Assembly (NCBI GenBank): GCA_029851415.1
Contig: CM056742.1
Coordinates: 79,474,748 to 79,538,747 of the forward strand
DNA from: Eretmocerus hayati
Taxonomy: Eukaryota > Arthropoda > Insecta > Hymenoptera > Aphelinidae
Reading direction: 5' to 3'
DNA length: 64,000 nt
Positions 1 to 11,639 of this stretch are shown piece after piece (the stretch's first letter is position 1; every line of letters begins with the position of its first letter). The position numbers were made by a program, and so were the translations under genes. Under the pieces are notes generated by a model. The model saw only the letters and a program-made list of their open reading frames with translations, was not told where the DNA came from and did no database searches.

Positions 1-149
1 AATCGAATGGAAAAGCCAAGAAAACAATCCGAGACATGACTCTTTTCCGTAGGTCTGTTACACGTGGAATTACTCATATATATGAACAAGAATAAGGAAG
101 GAAACTCGAGAATATGAGAGCAATCAATAAAGGAATGCAAAGATCAAAA

Positions 150-640
150 CATAGTTATAGCAGGAGACGAGAATGCAAGGACAGAGAAAAAAAGTGGCAG
201 CATAGAGCGAGAGAGACACTCTAAAGACGACGCAGTAAACAGGGAAGAAAAAATAGTGCTCGAGAAAATGGAGGAATTAGATGTGTATATCATAAATGGG
301 AATGAGGAAGGAGATAACCTCGGTAACTATACATATATAGGACCGAGAGATGCACTACAATCGACTATGTCATCACCAATGATGAAGGACAGAACGAGAT
401 GGAAAGTATGGAGATAGTGGAAAAAATAGCATCAGACAACATGCCAATTGTAGTGAGTCTTAGAAACTCCGAAGAAAAAGATATAGAGAAAAGAATCGTC
501 AACAGCTGGAAGAAAAAGGATATCGGGAAATTCAGGAGAAACATGAACAGACACACAATCATCAATAACTGTACGAAGATGAAAAGAAACATACAAGAAG
601 CAACAATAAAAGCCAAAAGATCAGCTAACGTCTCCTTACG
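150..640 (+). pseudogene. LINE endonuclease-domain remnant
   Basis: In two plus-strand frames this stretch reads like the C-terminal half of the apurinic-type endonuclease of an insect non-LTR retrotransposon. A GDENAR motif lies near 160-180, followed by a lysine/glutamate-rich helix, an 'IINGN' strand near 285-300, a 'YTYIGPR' strand near 325-350, then 'TTIDYVITND' (about 358-387) and 'IASDNMPIVV' (about 427-456), which matches the family's usual xxSDHxPI ending with His replaced by Asn. The frame shifts near 352, so the domain is broken. In a working element this enzyme nicks target DNA to prime reverse transcription. No reverse transcriptase follows. The call rests on motif order from memory of the family. 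Confidence 0.6.
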
Positions 641-2388
641 TCAGACAACGCACTGTTCTGAGGACAGGCTGTTGTAAAGTCAGGACAAATATTTTGCATT
701 ATTTGCCAAATATGAGAACATGCTAGACAAATCGAGTGATGAGGATGCGAGCCGTGATGCAATGACTGATGATAAATGTGAGCGAAAGTATGAATCAGTA
801 GTGGGCAGATTTGGACAAGATTGCTGTAGCGATATGCGTGGCGCATCGGACGGTCAGAATGATTGCCGTGGTGGACGAGTTTAGTCAAATGACGATTTGA
901 GACGAAATCGAGCGGATATGCGAGGGCAGGGCTGCCGTGATCGGTCGATGGATATCCGTAATTCTCGACATTTTCAAAACGATCGTTCTTTGCCACAGCA
1001 CTCACGTTATGGACAAACGACGATCGTACCCAAGCGAGATGAGGGACGAGATGAGAGTCAGAAGTTGAGAAATTCATGCCAATCGTAGCGCAAGAGAGAT
1101 CAAAGTTACCGTAGCAGCAGTAATTCAGTGAGTCGGACAGTGGAAGGGAGAAATGGACGGCTAGGCCATCTGGAATAGACTCTTCTCCTGGAAATACAAC
1201 GTGCCGGACTCGACCCAAACGGACTTCCAGATCTTCCATAACCCGCTCACTTGGTCCCGAATCAGGTCGAAGAGGGTATAGCTCGGATGATGATCAGTGG
1301 ACGTGGCTCCGTGTGACGAGAGCGCTGCTAAATATGACGAGTAGTGATGTGGAATCAGGTTAGTCGAGTGAGGGCCAAGAACGAGAGTACAACACATATG
1401 AGAAGAGAAGCGATCCAATGGTGGAAAAGTGCGTGGAGGACGAGAAGCCCGAGATTCTCGTGGAAGAAACTACGGGTGATAAGTGTCAAAAGGGGAACTG
1501 GATCGAGGGTAGTAAGAACCTTCCCAAAAATCTTCCAGACCTTGGAAGTAACAGGGTCGGAGGTCAGAAGGATCTCCCCAAAAGTGAGTAGGGCATGGAC
1601 AGGTTGAAGGTTGTGGAAATCTCCCCGTGGAACACAAAGCAATGAATAGTAGGCGAAGCCACGGGTTCGTGGGAGCCCGGAGTCTCAGAGAGCGGAACTT
1701 GGACCCTCGGTGCGGCGCACAAGAAGTGAGATTTCCTTGTCAACAAGGTTATCCTCACGTGCAACCAGCCACGATGGTAGTGACTCACGCTTGAGAACGG
1801 ACGATGCTGCTCTGCGGTTTCATAGAGAACGTGGAACAATTACGTGGGAAGGAGTTTCCTCACAAAGTGTGTTCGAGGCAGCACAGCAAGAAGGGGTTGC
1901 CTCGCCGGGAATATCAAGGAAAGAGTGGGAGAAGACTAGGTGAGGAGGAGTATCTTTTTAGTTAGTGCGTCTGAGAGCCGAGCGAGAAGGCTCCTCGCAG
2001 ATTTGGCCGAGCGGCCCGAGATCGAGTTCACGGAGTTCAGAGGACAACGTGGACTGTATGACGTAAGAAGGCGTCCTAGAAAGAGGGCGAGTCGGATGAT
2101 GCGTCGTGAAAGAATCAGCAAAGTGGCAATGGTAGCCGATGAGGACGTGACTCTGAGGTTCCGAAAACCTGTTGGAGACTTGTCGGGGCAAGATTCTGTG
2201 CACTGCACTGACGAGATCAGCTATGCGGACGAGGATTTCTCGGAAAACTTTTGGGAGAATTCGATGGACGGGTCATGGACTCATTGTAAGTAGCGTGGGA
2301 AGGCCAGGACGGTACTGACAGGCAGTGATGAGCTTGCATCGAGCGAGAGTGTGGATATGGACAATTCTGTCCAAGTCAACATCGAACC
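641..2388 (+). pseudogene. degraded retroelement-like region (possible gag)
   Basis: No single long ORF is present. Several plus-strand blocks (for example about 1397-1587 and 1940-2293) are open, rich in charged residues (Arg/Glu/Asp) and end at scattered stops, as expected for a decayed coding region. The block at 1940-2293 is Arg-rich and continues toward the retropepsin-like block that starts at 2389, so a gag-like origin is a reasonable inference. I recognise no zinc knuckle or capsid motif, so the identity is not established. Confidence 0.25.
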
Positions 2389-2835
2389 ATGACGGTCGAG
2401 GATCTTAAAGCAGAACCACAGGTGAACCCCGTGCCGAGAAACTTCATAGAGGTCATTCTGGTCGGAAGCTCACACAGGGCGCTCTACAACCCCGGGGCCC
2501 AAGTGTCATTGGTGAGTTTAGAGACAGTTAAGGATTATACGAATGGAATTCTCTACGAGACTCACTACTTAGTCGGTGCTACGAATGGAAGTCCCATGCC
2601 AGCCAAGGAGCTACTAAAATTAACCTTGGGAATTGGCGGAGAATCGAAGACTATCGTCATGTAAGGTAGATGTCTGGGTGTATGGCACACTGAACGTATC
2701 TATGGGACAAGTGATGGAAATCGATCTTCCCAGGAAAACTATTACATCTCGACACTGAGTAATGATTTTGGGATCAACCTTTGATATTTGCGAACTAATT
2801 CGAAAAAAATTCACAATTCCATAACGAGTATTCAA
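2389..2835 (+). pseudogene. retropepsin-like remnant (retroelement protease)
   Basis: The 91-residue ORF at 2389-2664 contains 'ALYNPGAQVSLVS' near residues 36-48. This resembles the active-site loop of retroviral-type aspartic proteases (hydrophobic-D-T/S-G-A-x-hydrophobic-S), with the catalytic Asp replaced by Asn and Thr/Ser by Pro, so it would be inactive. A frameshift at 2660 leads into a second block (to about 2770) with 'VYGTLNV', one stop codon, and then 'VMILGSTF', which resembles the closing LG-x-F strand of the fold. This is best read as a dead LTR-retroelement pol start. No reverse transcriptase follows, and the next 700 bases are unrecognisable. Confidence 0.45.
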
Positions 2836-3586
2836 TTAAAAAATTGTCTGTGAAGATGATCCGCGCCCCCGTCTGCAATCTACTGCTCGGCCCAACCGTT
2901 CACCGGGCATGAAAGTACCCGATGAACTATCTTTAGTAAATGAACGAATCAACTGTTAGCTGCGCAAAAATGTTTCAAAATAGTTGATAAGACATTATTT
3001 TAACTATATCTGATTGATTTGAGCTTTGCTTCAGTGAGATTTTTTAAATATAACAGTGTTCCATTTCACGTACCGCGGTGGCTCAGATGTCCGTAGCTAT
3101 GGAACAGTCAGAGTGGTGTCTCATTCCCCAGGTGCATTGTACCCAGCAAATGGTACACTCTGTACGAGGGTTTTTGCGACGTTTGGGTGATATTTATAAA
3201 AAAAGGAGTGTTTAAACAAACTTTAAACTAATCATCAGGCCATCGTAAACTCAAATAGCTCAGTATAATAAGTTAACCTGAATATTATCTATGTCTGCAT
3301 TCGTAACCTCAAAGTCACGTAGTTCTGCAGGGAAGAGTTGTGTTGTATACACCTCTTTCCTGAATTATGGATGCAGCTACGTCACTCCCAATTGGTGTCA
3401 GTAAATGCATTTCCTGATAAGCAAGAAATATAAGGATCAAAGTTTGTGAGAGTGCGAACATCAAATTGGCTCTTTTGCCCTTCGACAAAGGATGTGTATC
3501 TGATACACCGTTGACACACATGCTTCACCCTTTCGTTTAAGATATTTCCATGCAAATAAAGTGAATAAGTTACATACCAAGGATCA
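2836..3586. other. intergenic, nothing recognised
   Basis: AT-rich sequence without a credible ORF. A short stretch at about 3073-3090 resembles a Pol III A box (TGGCTCAGATG), but no B box follows at the right distance. Confidence 0.4.
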
Positions 3587-3624
3587 TATCGACGGCTCCT
3601 ACGAAGAGTAACACATAGCCGCTT

Positions 3625-3745
3625 ATCAACGACGAAGACTAACACATTTTCTCATCAACGACGAAGACTAACACATTTTCTTATCAACGACGAAGACCAA
3701 CACATTCTCTTATGAACGACGAAGAGTAACACTTTTGTATGAATG
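3625..3745. repeat. 29-bp tandem repeats, left arm (4 units)
   Basis: Units start at 3625, 3654, 3683 and 3712 and share the core ACGACGAAGA followed by C/G-TAACAC. They are contiguous, without spacers. The last unit leads into the unique part of the arm at about 3740. Confidence 0.85.
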
Positions 3746-3824
3746 ACGAAGCGGGTTGCCTGTCCTGCAGGGGTCGAATACAAGTATTGAAGCTGAATGA
3801 ATTGATGAATAGACGGATGCGTGG

Positions 3825-4650
3825 ATGAGATGGATGGATGGATGGATGGATGAGTCGGATGTATGGTATGGATGGATGGATGGATGGATGGATGAGTCGG
3901 ATGTATGGTATGGATGGATGGATGGATGGATGGATGGGTCGGATGTATGGTATGGATGGATGGATGGATGGATGGATGGATGGATGGTATGGATGGTATG
4001 GATGGATGGATGGATGGATGGATGGATGGATGGATGGATGGATGGATGGATGGATGGATGGGTTGGATGGATGGTATGAATGGATGGATGGTTTGGATGG
4101 ATGGTATGGATGGAAGGATGGTTTGGATGGATGGTTCGGATCGATGGTATGGATGGATGGATGGATGGATGGATGGATGGATGGATGGATGGGTCGGATG
4201 TATGCTATGGATGGATGGATGGATAGATGGATGGATGGATGGATGGATGGATGGATGGATGGATGGATGGATGGATGGATGGATGGATGGATGGTATGGA
4301 TGGTATGGATGGATGGATGGATGGATGGATGGGTTGAATGGATGGTATGGATGGATGGTATGGATGGATGGTATGGATGGAAGGATGGTTTGGATGGATG
4401 GGTCGGATGGATGGTATGGATGGATGGATGGATGGATGGGTGGGTCGGATGGATGGTATGGATGGTATGGATGGATGGACGGATGGATGGATGGGTCGAA
4501 TGGATGGTATGCATGGATGGATGGTTTGCATGAATGGATAGATGGATGGATGGATGGATGGGTCGGATGGATGGCATGGATGGATGGATGGGTGGATGGG
4601 TCGGATGGATGGATGGATGGTATGGATGGATGGACGGAAGGATGGTATGG

Positions 4651-4686
<36 letters not shown>

Positions 4687-4690
4687 ATTG
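3825..4690. repeat. (GGAT)n microsatellite-like tract
   Basis: About 870 bp of tetranucleotide GGAT with scattered variants (GGTAT, GGGTCGGAT, GGTTT) that form loose higher-order blocks of about 60-70 bp. It is open in all plus-strand frames (MDGW-type peptides) and on the opposite strand (HPSI-type peptides) because of composition only. Confidence 0.95.
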
Positions 4691-5085
4691 ATGGAATGGG
4701 ACGGAACGGAACGGACTGGGATGGAACAGAATGGAATGGAGCGAAATTGAAAGGAATGGAAGGAAATGGAACGGAATGGACCATGAACGAATGGAACGGA
4801 ACGAACGGAATGGAACGGAGTGGAAAACAAAGTTCCGGTCCATTCCGTTTCATTCTGTTCAATTTCACTTAGTTCCATTCCGGACCGGTTCGTTCCGTTC
4901 CGTTCCACACCTCTTCATCCCCTCCTATTCCATTCCGTTCCATCCTATTTCATTCGTTTCCATTCAGTTCCGTTCCATTCCGGTCCGTTCCGTTCCGTTC
5001 CACAACTCTTCATCCCCTTCCATTCCATTCCGTTCCATCCTATTCCATTCGGTTCCATTCAGTTCTATTCCGGTCCGTTCCGTTC
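4690..5085. repeat. GGAAC/GGAAT pentanucleotide satellite and palindrome centre
   Basis: Purine-rich GGAAY pentamers run to about 4830 and then switch to their reverse complement (RTTCC) up to about 5085. The switch at about 4825-4840 is the symmetry axis of the foldback element. Three diverged blocks of about 100 bp are visible on the pyrimidine side. Confidence 0.85.
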
Positions 5086-5265
5086 CATCAATCCATCCAT
5101 CCATCCGACTCATCCATCCATCCGACCCATCCATCCAAACGATCCATCCATCCATCATCCATACCATCCATCCGACCCATCCATCCATCCATACCATCCA
5201 TCCAAACCATCCTTCCATCCATCCATCCATCCATCCATCCATCCATCCATCCATCCATCCATCCC
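5086..5265. repeat. (ATCC)n tract, right arm
   Basis: Reverse-complement counterpart of the left GGAT tract, about 180 bp, with CCGACCC and CCAAACC variants mirroring those on the left. Confidence 0.9.
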
Positions 5266-5371
5266 ATCCCATCATCCCATCTACGCATCCGTCCATTCAT
5301 CAGTTCATTCAACTCCAATACTTGTAGTCGAGCCCTGCAGGACAGGCAACCCGCTTCGTCATTCATACAAA

Positions 5372-5530
5372 AGTGTTACTCTTCGTCGTTCATAAGAAAA
5401 TGTGTTAGCCTTTGTCGTTGATAAGAAAATGTGTTACTCTTCGTCGTTGACAAGAAAATGTGTTACTCTTCGTCGTTGACAAGGAAATGTGTTAGTCTTC
5501 GTCGTTGATAAGAAATGTGTTACTCTTCGT
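5372..5530. repeat. 29-bp tandem repeats, right arm (5 units)
   Basis: Inverted copies of the units at 3625-3745, with one extra unit and small variants (GATAAGA or GACAAGA). They end next to the terminal segment CTTCGTAGGAGCCGTCGAT. Confidence 0.85.
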
Positions 5531-5547
5531 AGGAGCCGTCGATATTA

Positions 5548-7480
5548 TCTCTCTCATTGTGAGGCTCTATCACCCTCTGATATTTCCAAGTCAAGCAACT
5601 AAAGCGCTTGGATTTAGATCACAGCATGAAAAAATATCACCAGTCTCTACCTCCAAATCATCACTTGTTCCTATAAAATCTTTGAATGCAATAATATTTC
5701 CAATCCATGTGTATTTTGTCTTCATAATGGAGGTAGTTGTCGCAAGAGACTCATTCTAAACATGAAGTTTTATGTATATTCTACGCCATAGAGCAAAGCC
5801 TTCGGGAAGACAAGTACTGCTCATGCATTCTGAGATTTGCTGAGTTTTTCAATCAATTAGTCCTTTGAAATTTACTCGTATGCAAAGAGAGGAATAATTT
5901 TTTCCCACATTGACCTTCTAGTAGTTTTTGAGTTTGATAATCTCAGGTTGTCAAGACAGTTGAGTCAAAACATTCAACCTTCTTCCTACGCAAAACACCC
6001 AATTTGGCTTTACGCTCTTGCTACTTTCACTGAGCCTTTCATGATGCATCAATGGAAGAGACCTTGGTCATTTGAACAGGGTCAGCAGAACAAATTACAT
6101 CTGAAGAGTGTTCTTCCCAAATCACATTTTTCAAAATCTCCATTTGAAGTTTGTCAGAGTGATTCATCATTGGAATTCAAAGCATTGATTCCTGGAACAT
6201 ATCAATATAATGATAATACAACATACCAATAATCAAATTTGGGTTGAAACACCAGGGTGAAATGGAATCATGTTTTCAAGGAAGAGACTATTGTGGATGA
6301 AAAATATCATTCCCAGAGATAGATTGCTTAATTTTTCTATGAGGAAAATGTATACTGTATAAGTGTATATGCTTCACTCAATAACTTGCGAGGTTGGGAT
6401 ATTAGTATATTTATATTACTAATAATTTTCCGAGCAAACGAGTTGCATAGCTTACCATTTGCAACTATATATATATATATATATCTATGTGATACCGCTC
6501 TGCTACTCTGCTTCCGCTGGAACAGCTACTTACGTGTTATTCGGATCGATCGAACACCTCGTATTTTCGATCGATCAATCGGGGATGCTACTGTTGGGAT
6601 AATCTGCATTCGAATTATACTAGCCGAAATGGCATGCTACGGCCACACGTTATTCGAAGAAAATGATTCCAAGCGTGAATATATCGTTTTGTATAAGTAA
6701 CATAAGCTTATAAGTGAATCATATTGAAATTTCGTATTTCTACATTTCAATCGATGCGCACGCTGGTACACAGGCAATTTTTGCTATGGCTATATGTATG
6801 TGGGCTCAAATGAAAGATATTGGATTATATTACATGCCCAAACGATAATATAGCCTAGAAAAATCGGCTAACCCATACGTGTACCCGATCAAACGTTAAT
6901 TTTACGGAAATTCTACCTTTAAAACCAGCATGCAGGATTTCGTGATTTCTTGAACATATAATTGAAATCTATTGATCTGATGCTACTTTCTGATTGATAT
7001 TATACATAACAAAGTGGCACTTTATGCAAAAGCTTTGATTTTAAACGGGAGGACCTGAAAATATTTAAAATAATATCGGGGAAGAAAATTATCAGGGTGA
7101 TCTCTCATGAAAAGATTGGTGTTCGATTAAATTACTCATTTATTGATTGGAACTATATTTCAAACCACAGTCGCAACCGTGTACATAGAAATATTAAAAT
7201 TTGTCCATATATTGGTATTTTCATGATTTTATACGATTTTATATATGATATTGGTATATAACTGCCTCGTCTATCTGTAACATATAATAAGCGTGATCTG
7301 TTCCCTGCCTAATTTCTTACTAGCGATATTGCCTTGCTCGCTAACGCTCGCTCGGCATCACTTTATTTAGGAAACTCGATAGTTTTGCGATTTCTGAAGG
7401 TATTTAAAAATTTTAGAAAGTTGTTAAGGTAGGTTTTTTAATAGGATTCTTCACTACTAAGACTATTGATTAATAAAAAA
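5548..7480. other. AT-rich intergenic region, no gene seen
   Basis: No recognisable domain in any frame. ORFs at 5948-6232 and 6386-6700 have no features I can link to a family. An (AT)n run lies at 6466-6484. The sequence before 7481 is not part of the repeat element that follows. Confidence 0.5.
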
Positions 7481-7997
7481 CTTCTGAAGCTTTTAAAAAT
7501 TAACTTTCCCATACAGGTTCACGCACGCAAGCACAAAAAAACTTTCCAATGTTCGATATGACTGTTGTTTCTACATTTTCCAGAAGACTACTTTTGGAAA
7601 ATGTAGAAACATACTTTTGAATTGATACTTACTTTTGAATTCATCGAAGAAGTTTCTATATATTATAAGAAACCTTTCAACTATACGTGACTGATGGGGA
7701 TCTGTAATAAAAAAACTTGAAAGAAAAATTTTTTCCGCTCTAGACTCAATTTCAAGACGCACACAGCTGATGAGGACTTCCATCTCAATACAAATACTTG
7801 TCTACATATGTGACATTCTCAATGGTCCGCTCTGAATTGTCGTAAAATTATCTCAAAAAAAGACCATAAAATGAAATTCTAACGGAATGAGGATAAAAGA
7901 TAATGAAGAAAATGATGAGATAACTCAAAGATAACTAAAAGATGAAAAGATAACCGAAAGATGACGTTGAGATAAAAAGATAATCAAAAGATAACCC

Positions 7998-8032
7998 AGG
8001 ATTTCACGATTCCTAAATCGTGAAATTCTGGG
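7998..8032. repeat. hairpin replacing the 1.9-kb insert of copy 2
   Basis: Inverted arms (ATTTCACGATT and AATCGTGAAAT, extending outward to CCAG/CTGG) around a short loop. Copy 2 has about 1.9 kb (about 9945-11838) at this point instead. Confidence 0.7.
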
Positions 8033-8891
8033 CTACGAACGCACATACTCTGACTGCATTATCCATCATGCAATAATTGAACATAATAGAGAAAAGATTC
8101 TCCTGATAATAACTTTGAGAAGATTTTGCAATCAATTAAAATCGTCATCAGAGATCAAAGTTTTCCTTTTTTTTCAATACTCTCACCAAAATAGAATAAG
8201 AGATAATGATAAACTTTTTAATAACTATTGTTGCAAAATGGATTTTACACTGAAGAACACTAACAGTCTCTCATACAACACCATTGATGATTCAGAACAA
8301 ACCAAAAATCACATCAATCATAATTAAAACACTTCAATTCACACTGATGAGAACGTTGCGGTGACTCGCCTAGGCCATGGCTCAAGAGTGATTAACTCCG
8401 CTGAGAGCGACCGAAGCGAAAAATCCAATACAAACTCATCAACACTACACTCATCACATATATAGGCTTTAATGCAATCAACTAATCACACATAGCACTG
8501 TTGAAACACCCACTTTACACTGATGATAACGTTGCGGTATCTCGCCTAGGCCATGGCTTAAGAGTTATTAACTCCGCTGAGAGCGACCGAAGCAAAACAT
8601 CCAAAACTAATCCATCAACACTTCACACACAACATGATAAGACACTCAAATCAATATAACAAAAAATCTAACAATCTCCATAATGCAACTGAAGAAATTT
8701 ATTCATTCAAATTCATTAATAAAATCTTTCTAAATGATTATCAAATCTTCTAAGGAGTACCCAATGCATAGTTGAAAAGATATCCAATAACCAACTTTTT
8801 TCATGGTAAATCACTCAAGTGTTTCAGAAAAAATCATGTAAATTAAACAACGATTGTGTAATACCATCTCTAAAAAATTACATATTACATA

Positions 8892-8934
8892 AAAAATCAA
8901 TCACTCCAATATTAAATTGGAGTGTTTGATTTTT
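8892..8934. repeat. AT-rich hairpin
   Basis: Arms AAAAATCAATCACTCCAAT (8892-8910) and ATTGGAGTGTTTGATTTTT (8916-8934) pair almost perfectly over 19 bp. Only half of it is kept in copy 2 near 14965. Confidence 0.75.
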
Positions 8935-10528
8935 GTATTAAACGATTGTATTAAACACCAAAGAAATGAAAATGTATCAAAAAATCACTCGAAAAAGGAA
9001 AAACAACCGAAAAAGCAAAGTAGAAATAATCAAAAAACGACTAAATAACTTGAAAATAATCATAAGATAATCAAAAGATAAAAAGATAATCAAAAGATAA
9101 CAATAAGATAAAAAGATAATCAAAAGATAACTTTAAGATGATCATAGATGATCTTAGATGATCTCAGATGATCTTAGATGATCTTAGATAGTAAGTACTT
9201 AGACACTCGCGACACATAAGGGCTATTGTCGCTCTCAAAATACCAACTCATATTTTTTTCCGTCAAGTTGGCAACCCTGCTTACGATTTTACATTGGCAG
9301 CCCTGCTCGGGGGGATCCGGACGGACGGGATTTTGCCCGCGGCTTAATTATTGTAATTCTGACGCTTTTAAAAATTAACTTTCCCATACAGGTTCACGCA
9401 CGCAAGCACAAAAAAACTCTCCAATGTTCGATATGACTGTTATTTCTACATTTTCCAGAAGACTACTTTTGGAAAATGTAGAAACATACTTTTGAATTGA
9501 TACTTACTTTTGAATTCATCGAAGAAGTTTCTATATATTATAAGAAACCTTTCAACTATACGTGACTGATGAGGATCTGTAATAAAAAAACTTAAAAGAA
9601 AAATTTTTTCCGCTCTAGACTCAATTTCTAGACGCACACAGCTGATGAGGACTTCCATCTCAATACAAATACTTGTCTACATATGTGACATTCTCAATGG
9701 TCCGCTCTGAAATGTCATAAAATTATCTCAAAACAAGACCATGAAATGAAATTCTAACGGAATGAGGATAAAAGATAATAAAGAGAATGATGTAATAACT
9801 CAAAGATAACGGAAAGATAACTAAAAGATGAAAAGATAACCAAAAGATAACTAAAAGATAAAAAGATAACCGAAAGATTACTAAAAGATGAAAAGATAAC
9901 CGAAAGATGACGTTGAGATAAAAAGATAATCAAAAGATAACTACCAGATAATCTTAGATGATAATATAGACGAGATACGATAGATATTTACATACACGCG
10001 ACATCGATCTTGAAAGTCGTTAGAGGGAGCTGATAAAAGTATATATAAAACTGAAGCGGCAAATAGGGCCAGTCTGTCTTAACCCATCGTGGGGTGAAGT
10101 CAATGCCGCTCCTGATGATCGAGGAGTGACTTCGGAAGCCAACCTCCAGGAGATACGGGATCAATTGAAGTCTATCACAGGGGACTTCACAGGTATGTAA
10201 TTTCATCTAAACAATTGAATACACCAACATTTAAACATATAACTTCAATAATTATATTAATTTCATTACTTTTATATTAATCTAATAATTATATTAATTT
10301 TATTTAATAATATTTCATTCAAGTTGTAGCATCCAACAGTAAGGAGCAATCTCAACTCCAGTTTCAACTCATCATCATTCGGAAATTCCCAGAGCATCAT
10401 AGGAGGCTGCAATGGTGAGTCTTTATTCATCTCTTAATCAATAATTAATTGATCATTGATCAATTATTATTAATCAATAATCAATATGCATAAAATGTTC
10501 GATATACTCACTCATATGAATCCACAGT

Positions 10529-10565
10529 TACACACACACACACACACACACACACCCACACACAA
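10529..10565. repeat. (CA)n microsatellite
   Basis: CA dinucleotide run with minor interruptions, inside the second intron-like stretch. Confidence 0.9.
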
Positions 10566-10992
10566 ACACGAACTCACTCACATACATTCACGCTCATTCA
10601 CTCACATATAAATATACCTACCACACCATTCACTAACACATAAACAAATTCAGTTGGTCTATGAACAATAATATAACTTTCATTTTATTTATTTTCAGTC
10701 TATAGAACAGTCCAACATCCGATTGTAGCTGATCATTCAGATGTTGAAGAAAAATGACTTTGCTACTGGTACAGTCAAGGGTCATATTCAAAGGCTACAC
10801 TGGTAAGTAATAGAATGATATTTTGAATGATTAATGGTTATTATTATAATTTATAATATTATCAATTAATAGGCCTATAATAAATCTTTCAACACACACA
10901 CACACTCACTCACCCACCCACCCATATACGCACATACATAATTAATTTCAACATTCAATACATATACACAACACCTCCCTCTTAATTCTATT

Positions 10993-11047
10993 GACACACA
11001 CACACACACACACACACACACATCGACTCGCGCACACACACACACAC
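10993..11047. repeat. (CA)n microsatellite
   Basis: CA run interrupted by TCGACTCGCG, inside the third intron-like stretch. Confidence 0.9.
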
Positions 11048-11328
11048 CCTTATATACACATATAAATAATACGCTTTAATGATTTTTCACTCTACAGCAC
11101 CACCGAAGCCGAGAGAAAATGTATCCCGCTAACCCATTGGACAGTTCCAGTCAACACGAGATTCTCAACAGGAAATACGTAGTCCAGGTGATTTCAAATC
11201 ATTGAAAATTATTTAACGTTCTGAATGATAATGTAAGTTTCTTATACTATATTTGTGGAAAATTATAAAAACTTCATGAAAATTGTGAAGAAATATATGT
11301 ATATTGAATAATCTAATAAAATTTGACA

Positions 11329-11351
11329 GAGACGGGACTTTTGCCCGTCTC
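11329..11351. repeat. GC-rich 8-bp hairpin
   Basis: GAGACGGG (11329-11336), a 7-nt loop ACTTTTG, then CCCGTCTC (11344-11351). It stands out in AT-rich DNA, with no T run after it. The core CGGGATTTTGCCCG in the 3' ends of both element copies (about 9326-9339) is similar. Confidence 0.7.
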
Positions 11352-11639
11352 TCCTCTCTCGTCTCCATTCATTTCATAGGTTTAGTTAGAATAAACTTTC
11401 GAATAATTTTAAGTCACTTGAAAAAGACTATAAAATAATTTTTGCTAAGGTTTGACAAAATTCAATTAATTTATATTCAAATTTCGACCATTTTAATTGA
11501 TTGCAAAATTACACTTAATTTAAAATCAAGACCATGACAATAGGACAGAATTTTCAATAATGATAATCTTGCGTCATAGTAGAACTTTTCCTAATAATTA
11601 ATCGACTTGACATCCACTTACGAAGAATCCAGTACTTGA

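Larger units (their letters stand above)
3587..5547. mobile_element. foldback element with 29-bp end repeats and tetranucleotide core
   Basis: The two ends are inverted copies: the sequence after 3587 (ATCGACGGCTCCTACGAAG) returns in reverse complement ending at 5546. Going inward, each arm has 29-bp tandem repeats (four units on the left, five on the right), then a shared 80-90 bp segment containing CTGCAGG, then a (GGAT)n or (ATCC)n tract, then a pentanucleotide centre around 4830. The arms differ in length because the left GGAT tract is about 870 bp and the right about 180 bp. Terminal subrepeats plus a palindromic body recall Drosophila FB (foldback) elements in layout. No transposase and no clear target duplication are visible. 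Confidence 0.75.
7481..9357. mobile_element. AT-rich repeat element, copy 1
   Basis: First of two head-to-tail copies. It starts at TTCTGAAGCTTTTAAAAATT and ends at CCCGCGGCTTAATTATTGTAATT, the same two boundaries as copy 2 (9357-15422). In order it holds: a 500-bp conserved start, a GATAA-rich tract, a hairpin near 8000, one 750-bp unit carrying two GC-rich islands (about 8340-8420 and 8517-8600), a hairpin at 8892-8934, a second GATAA/GATGATCTTA tract (about 9060-9195), and a GC-rich 3' end with a GGGGGGATCC block at 9309-9318. No transposase is encoded. The 70-residue ORF on the minus strand (7571-7783) is kept in both copies simply because the DNA is repeated. Element class is unknown. 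Confidence 0.65.
10021..11187 (+). pseudogene. four exon-like blocks with canonical splice sites (captured gene?)
   Basis: Four blocks are bounded by good splice signals: block 1 ends at 10192 (ACAG|GTATGT); block 2 is 10324-10414 (CATTCAAG| ... CAATG|GTGAGT); block 3 is 10699-10802 (TATTTTCAG| ... CACTG|GTAAGT); block 4 is 11098-11187 (TCTACAG| ... CCAG|GTGATT). Introns are AT-rich with CA-repeat tracts. Block 1 is open for about 55 codons upstream of its donor, and the frame continues through block 2, the only frame open there. That frame meets a stop at the start of block 3. A different frame runs from the ATG at about 10740 across the 3-4 junction to a stop in block 4. So this is either a decayed host-gene fragment, a spliced non-coding RNA or a gene missing its 5' exon. 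I do not recognise the protein. Confidence 0.5.

Noticed and set aside
625..1239. 204-residue minus-strand ORF
   Set aside because: It is opposite to the plus-strand retroelement-like blocks and has no recognisable domain; likely a shadow.
3073..3190. SINE or tRNA-like sequence
   Set aside because: Only an A-box-like string; no B box, no acceptor pairing, no tail.
3625..3745. CRISPR-like array (29-bp repeats)
   Set aside because: Repeats are contiguous with no unique spacers, and the context is eukaryotic.
3825..5300. Long ORFs encoding MDGW- or HPSI-type repeat proteins on both strands (up to 417 residues)
   Set aside because: They translate a tetranucleotide repeat that lacks stops in most frames; both strands are open at once, which shows composition rather than coding.
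7571..7783. Conserved 70-residue ORF in two copies (also 9446-9658)
   Set aside because: Conserved only because the DNA repeat is; composition is AT-driven, and non-coding flanks are equally conserved.
8340..8425. Hammerhead ribozyme at CTGATGAG in the 750-bp unit island
   Set aside because: No stem II can form between the bases after CTGATGA and those before CGAAAAATC, and one of the two islands per unit reads CTGATGATAA, breaking the motif.
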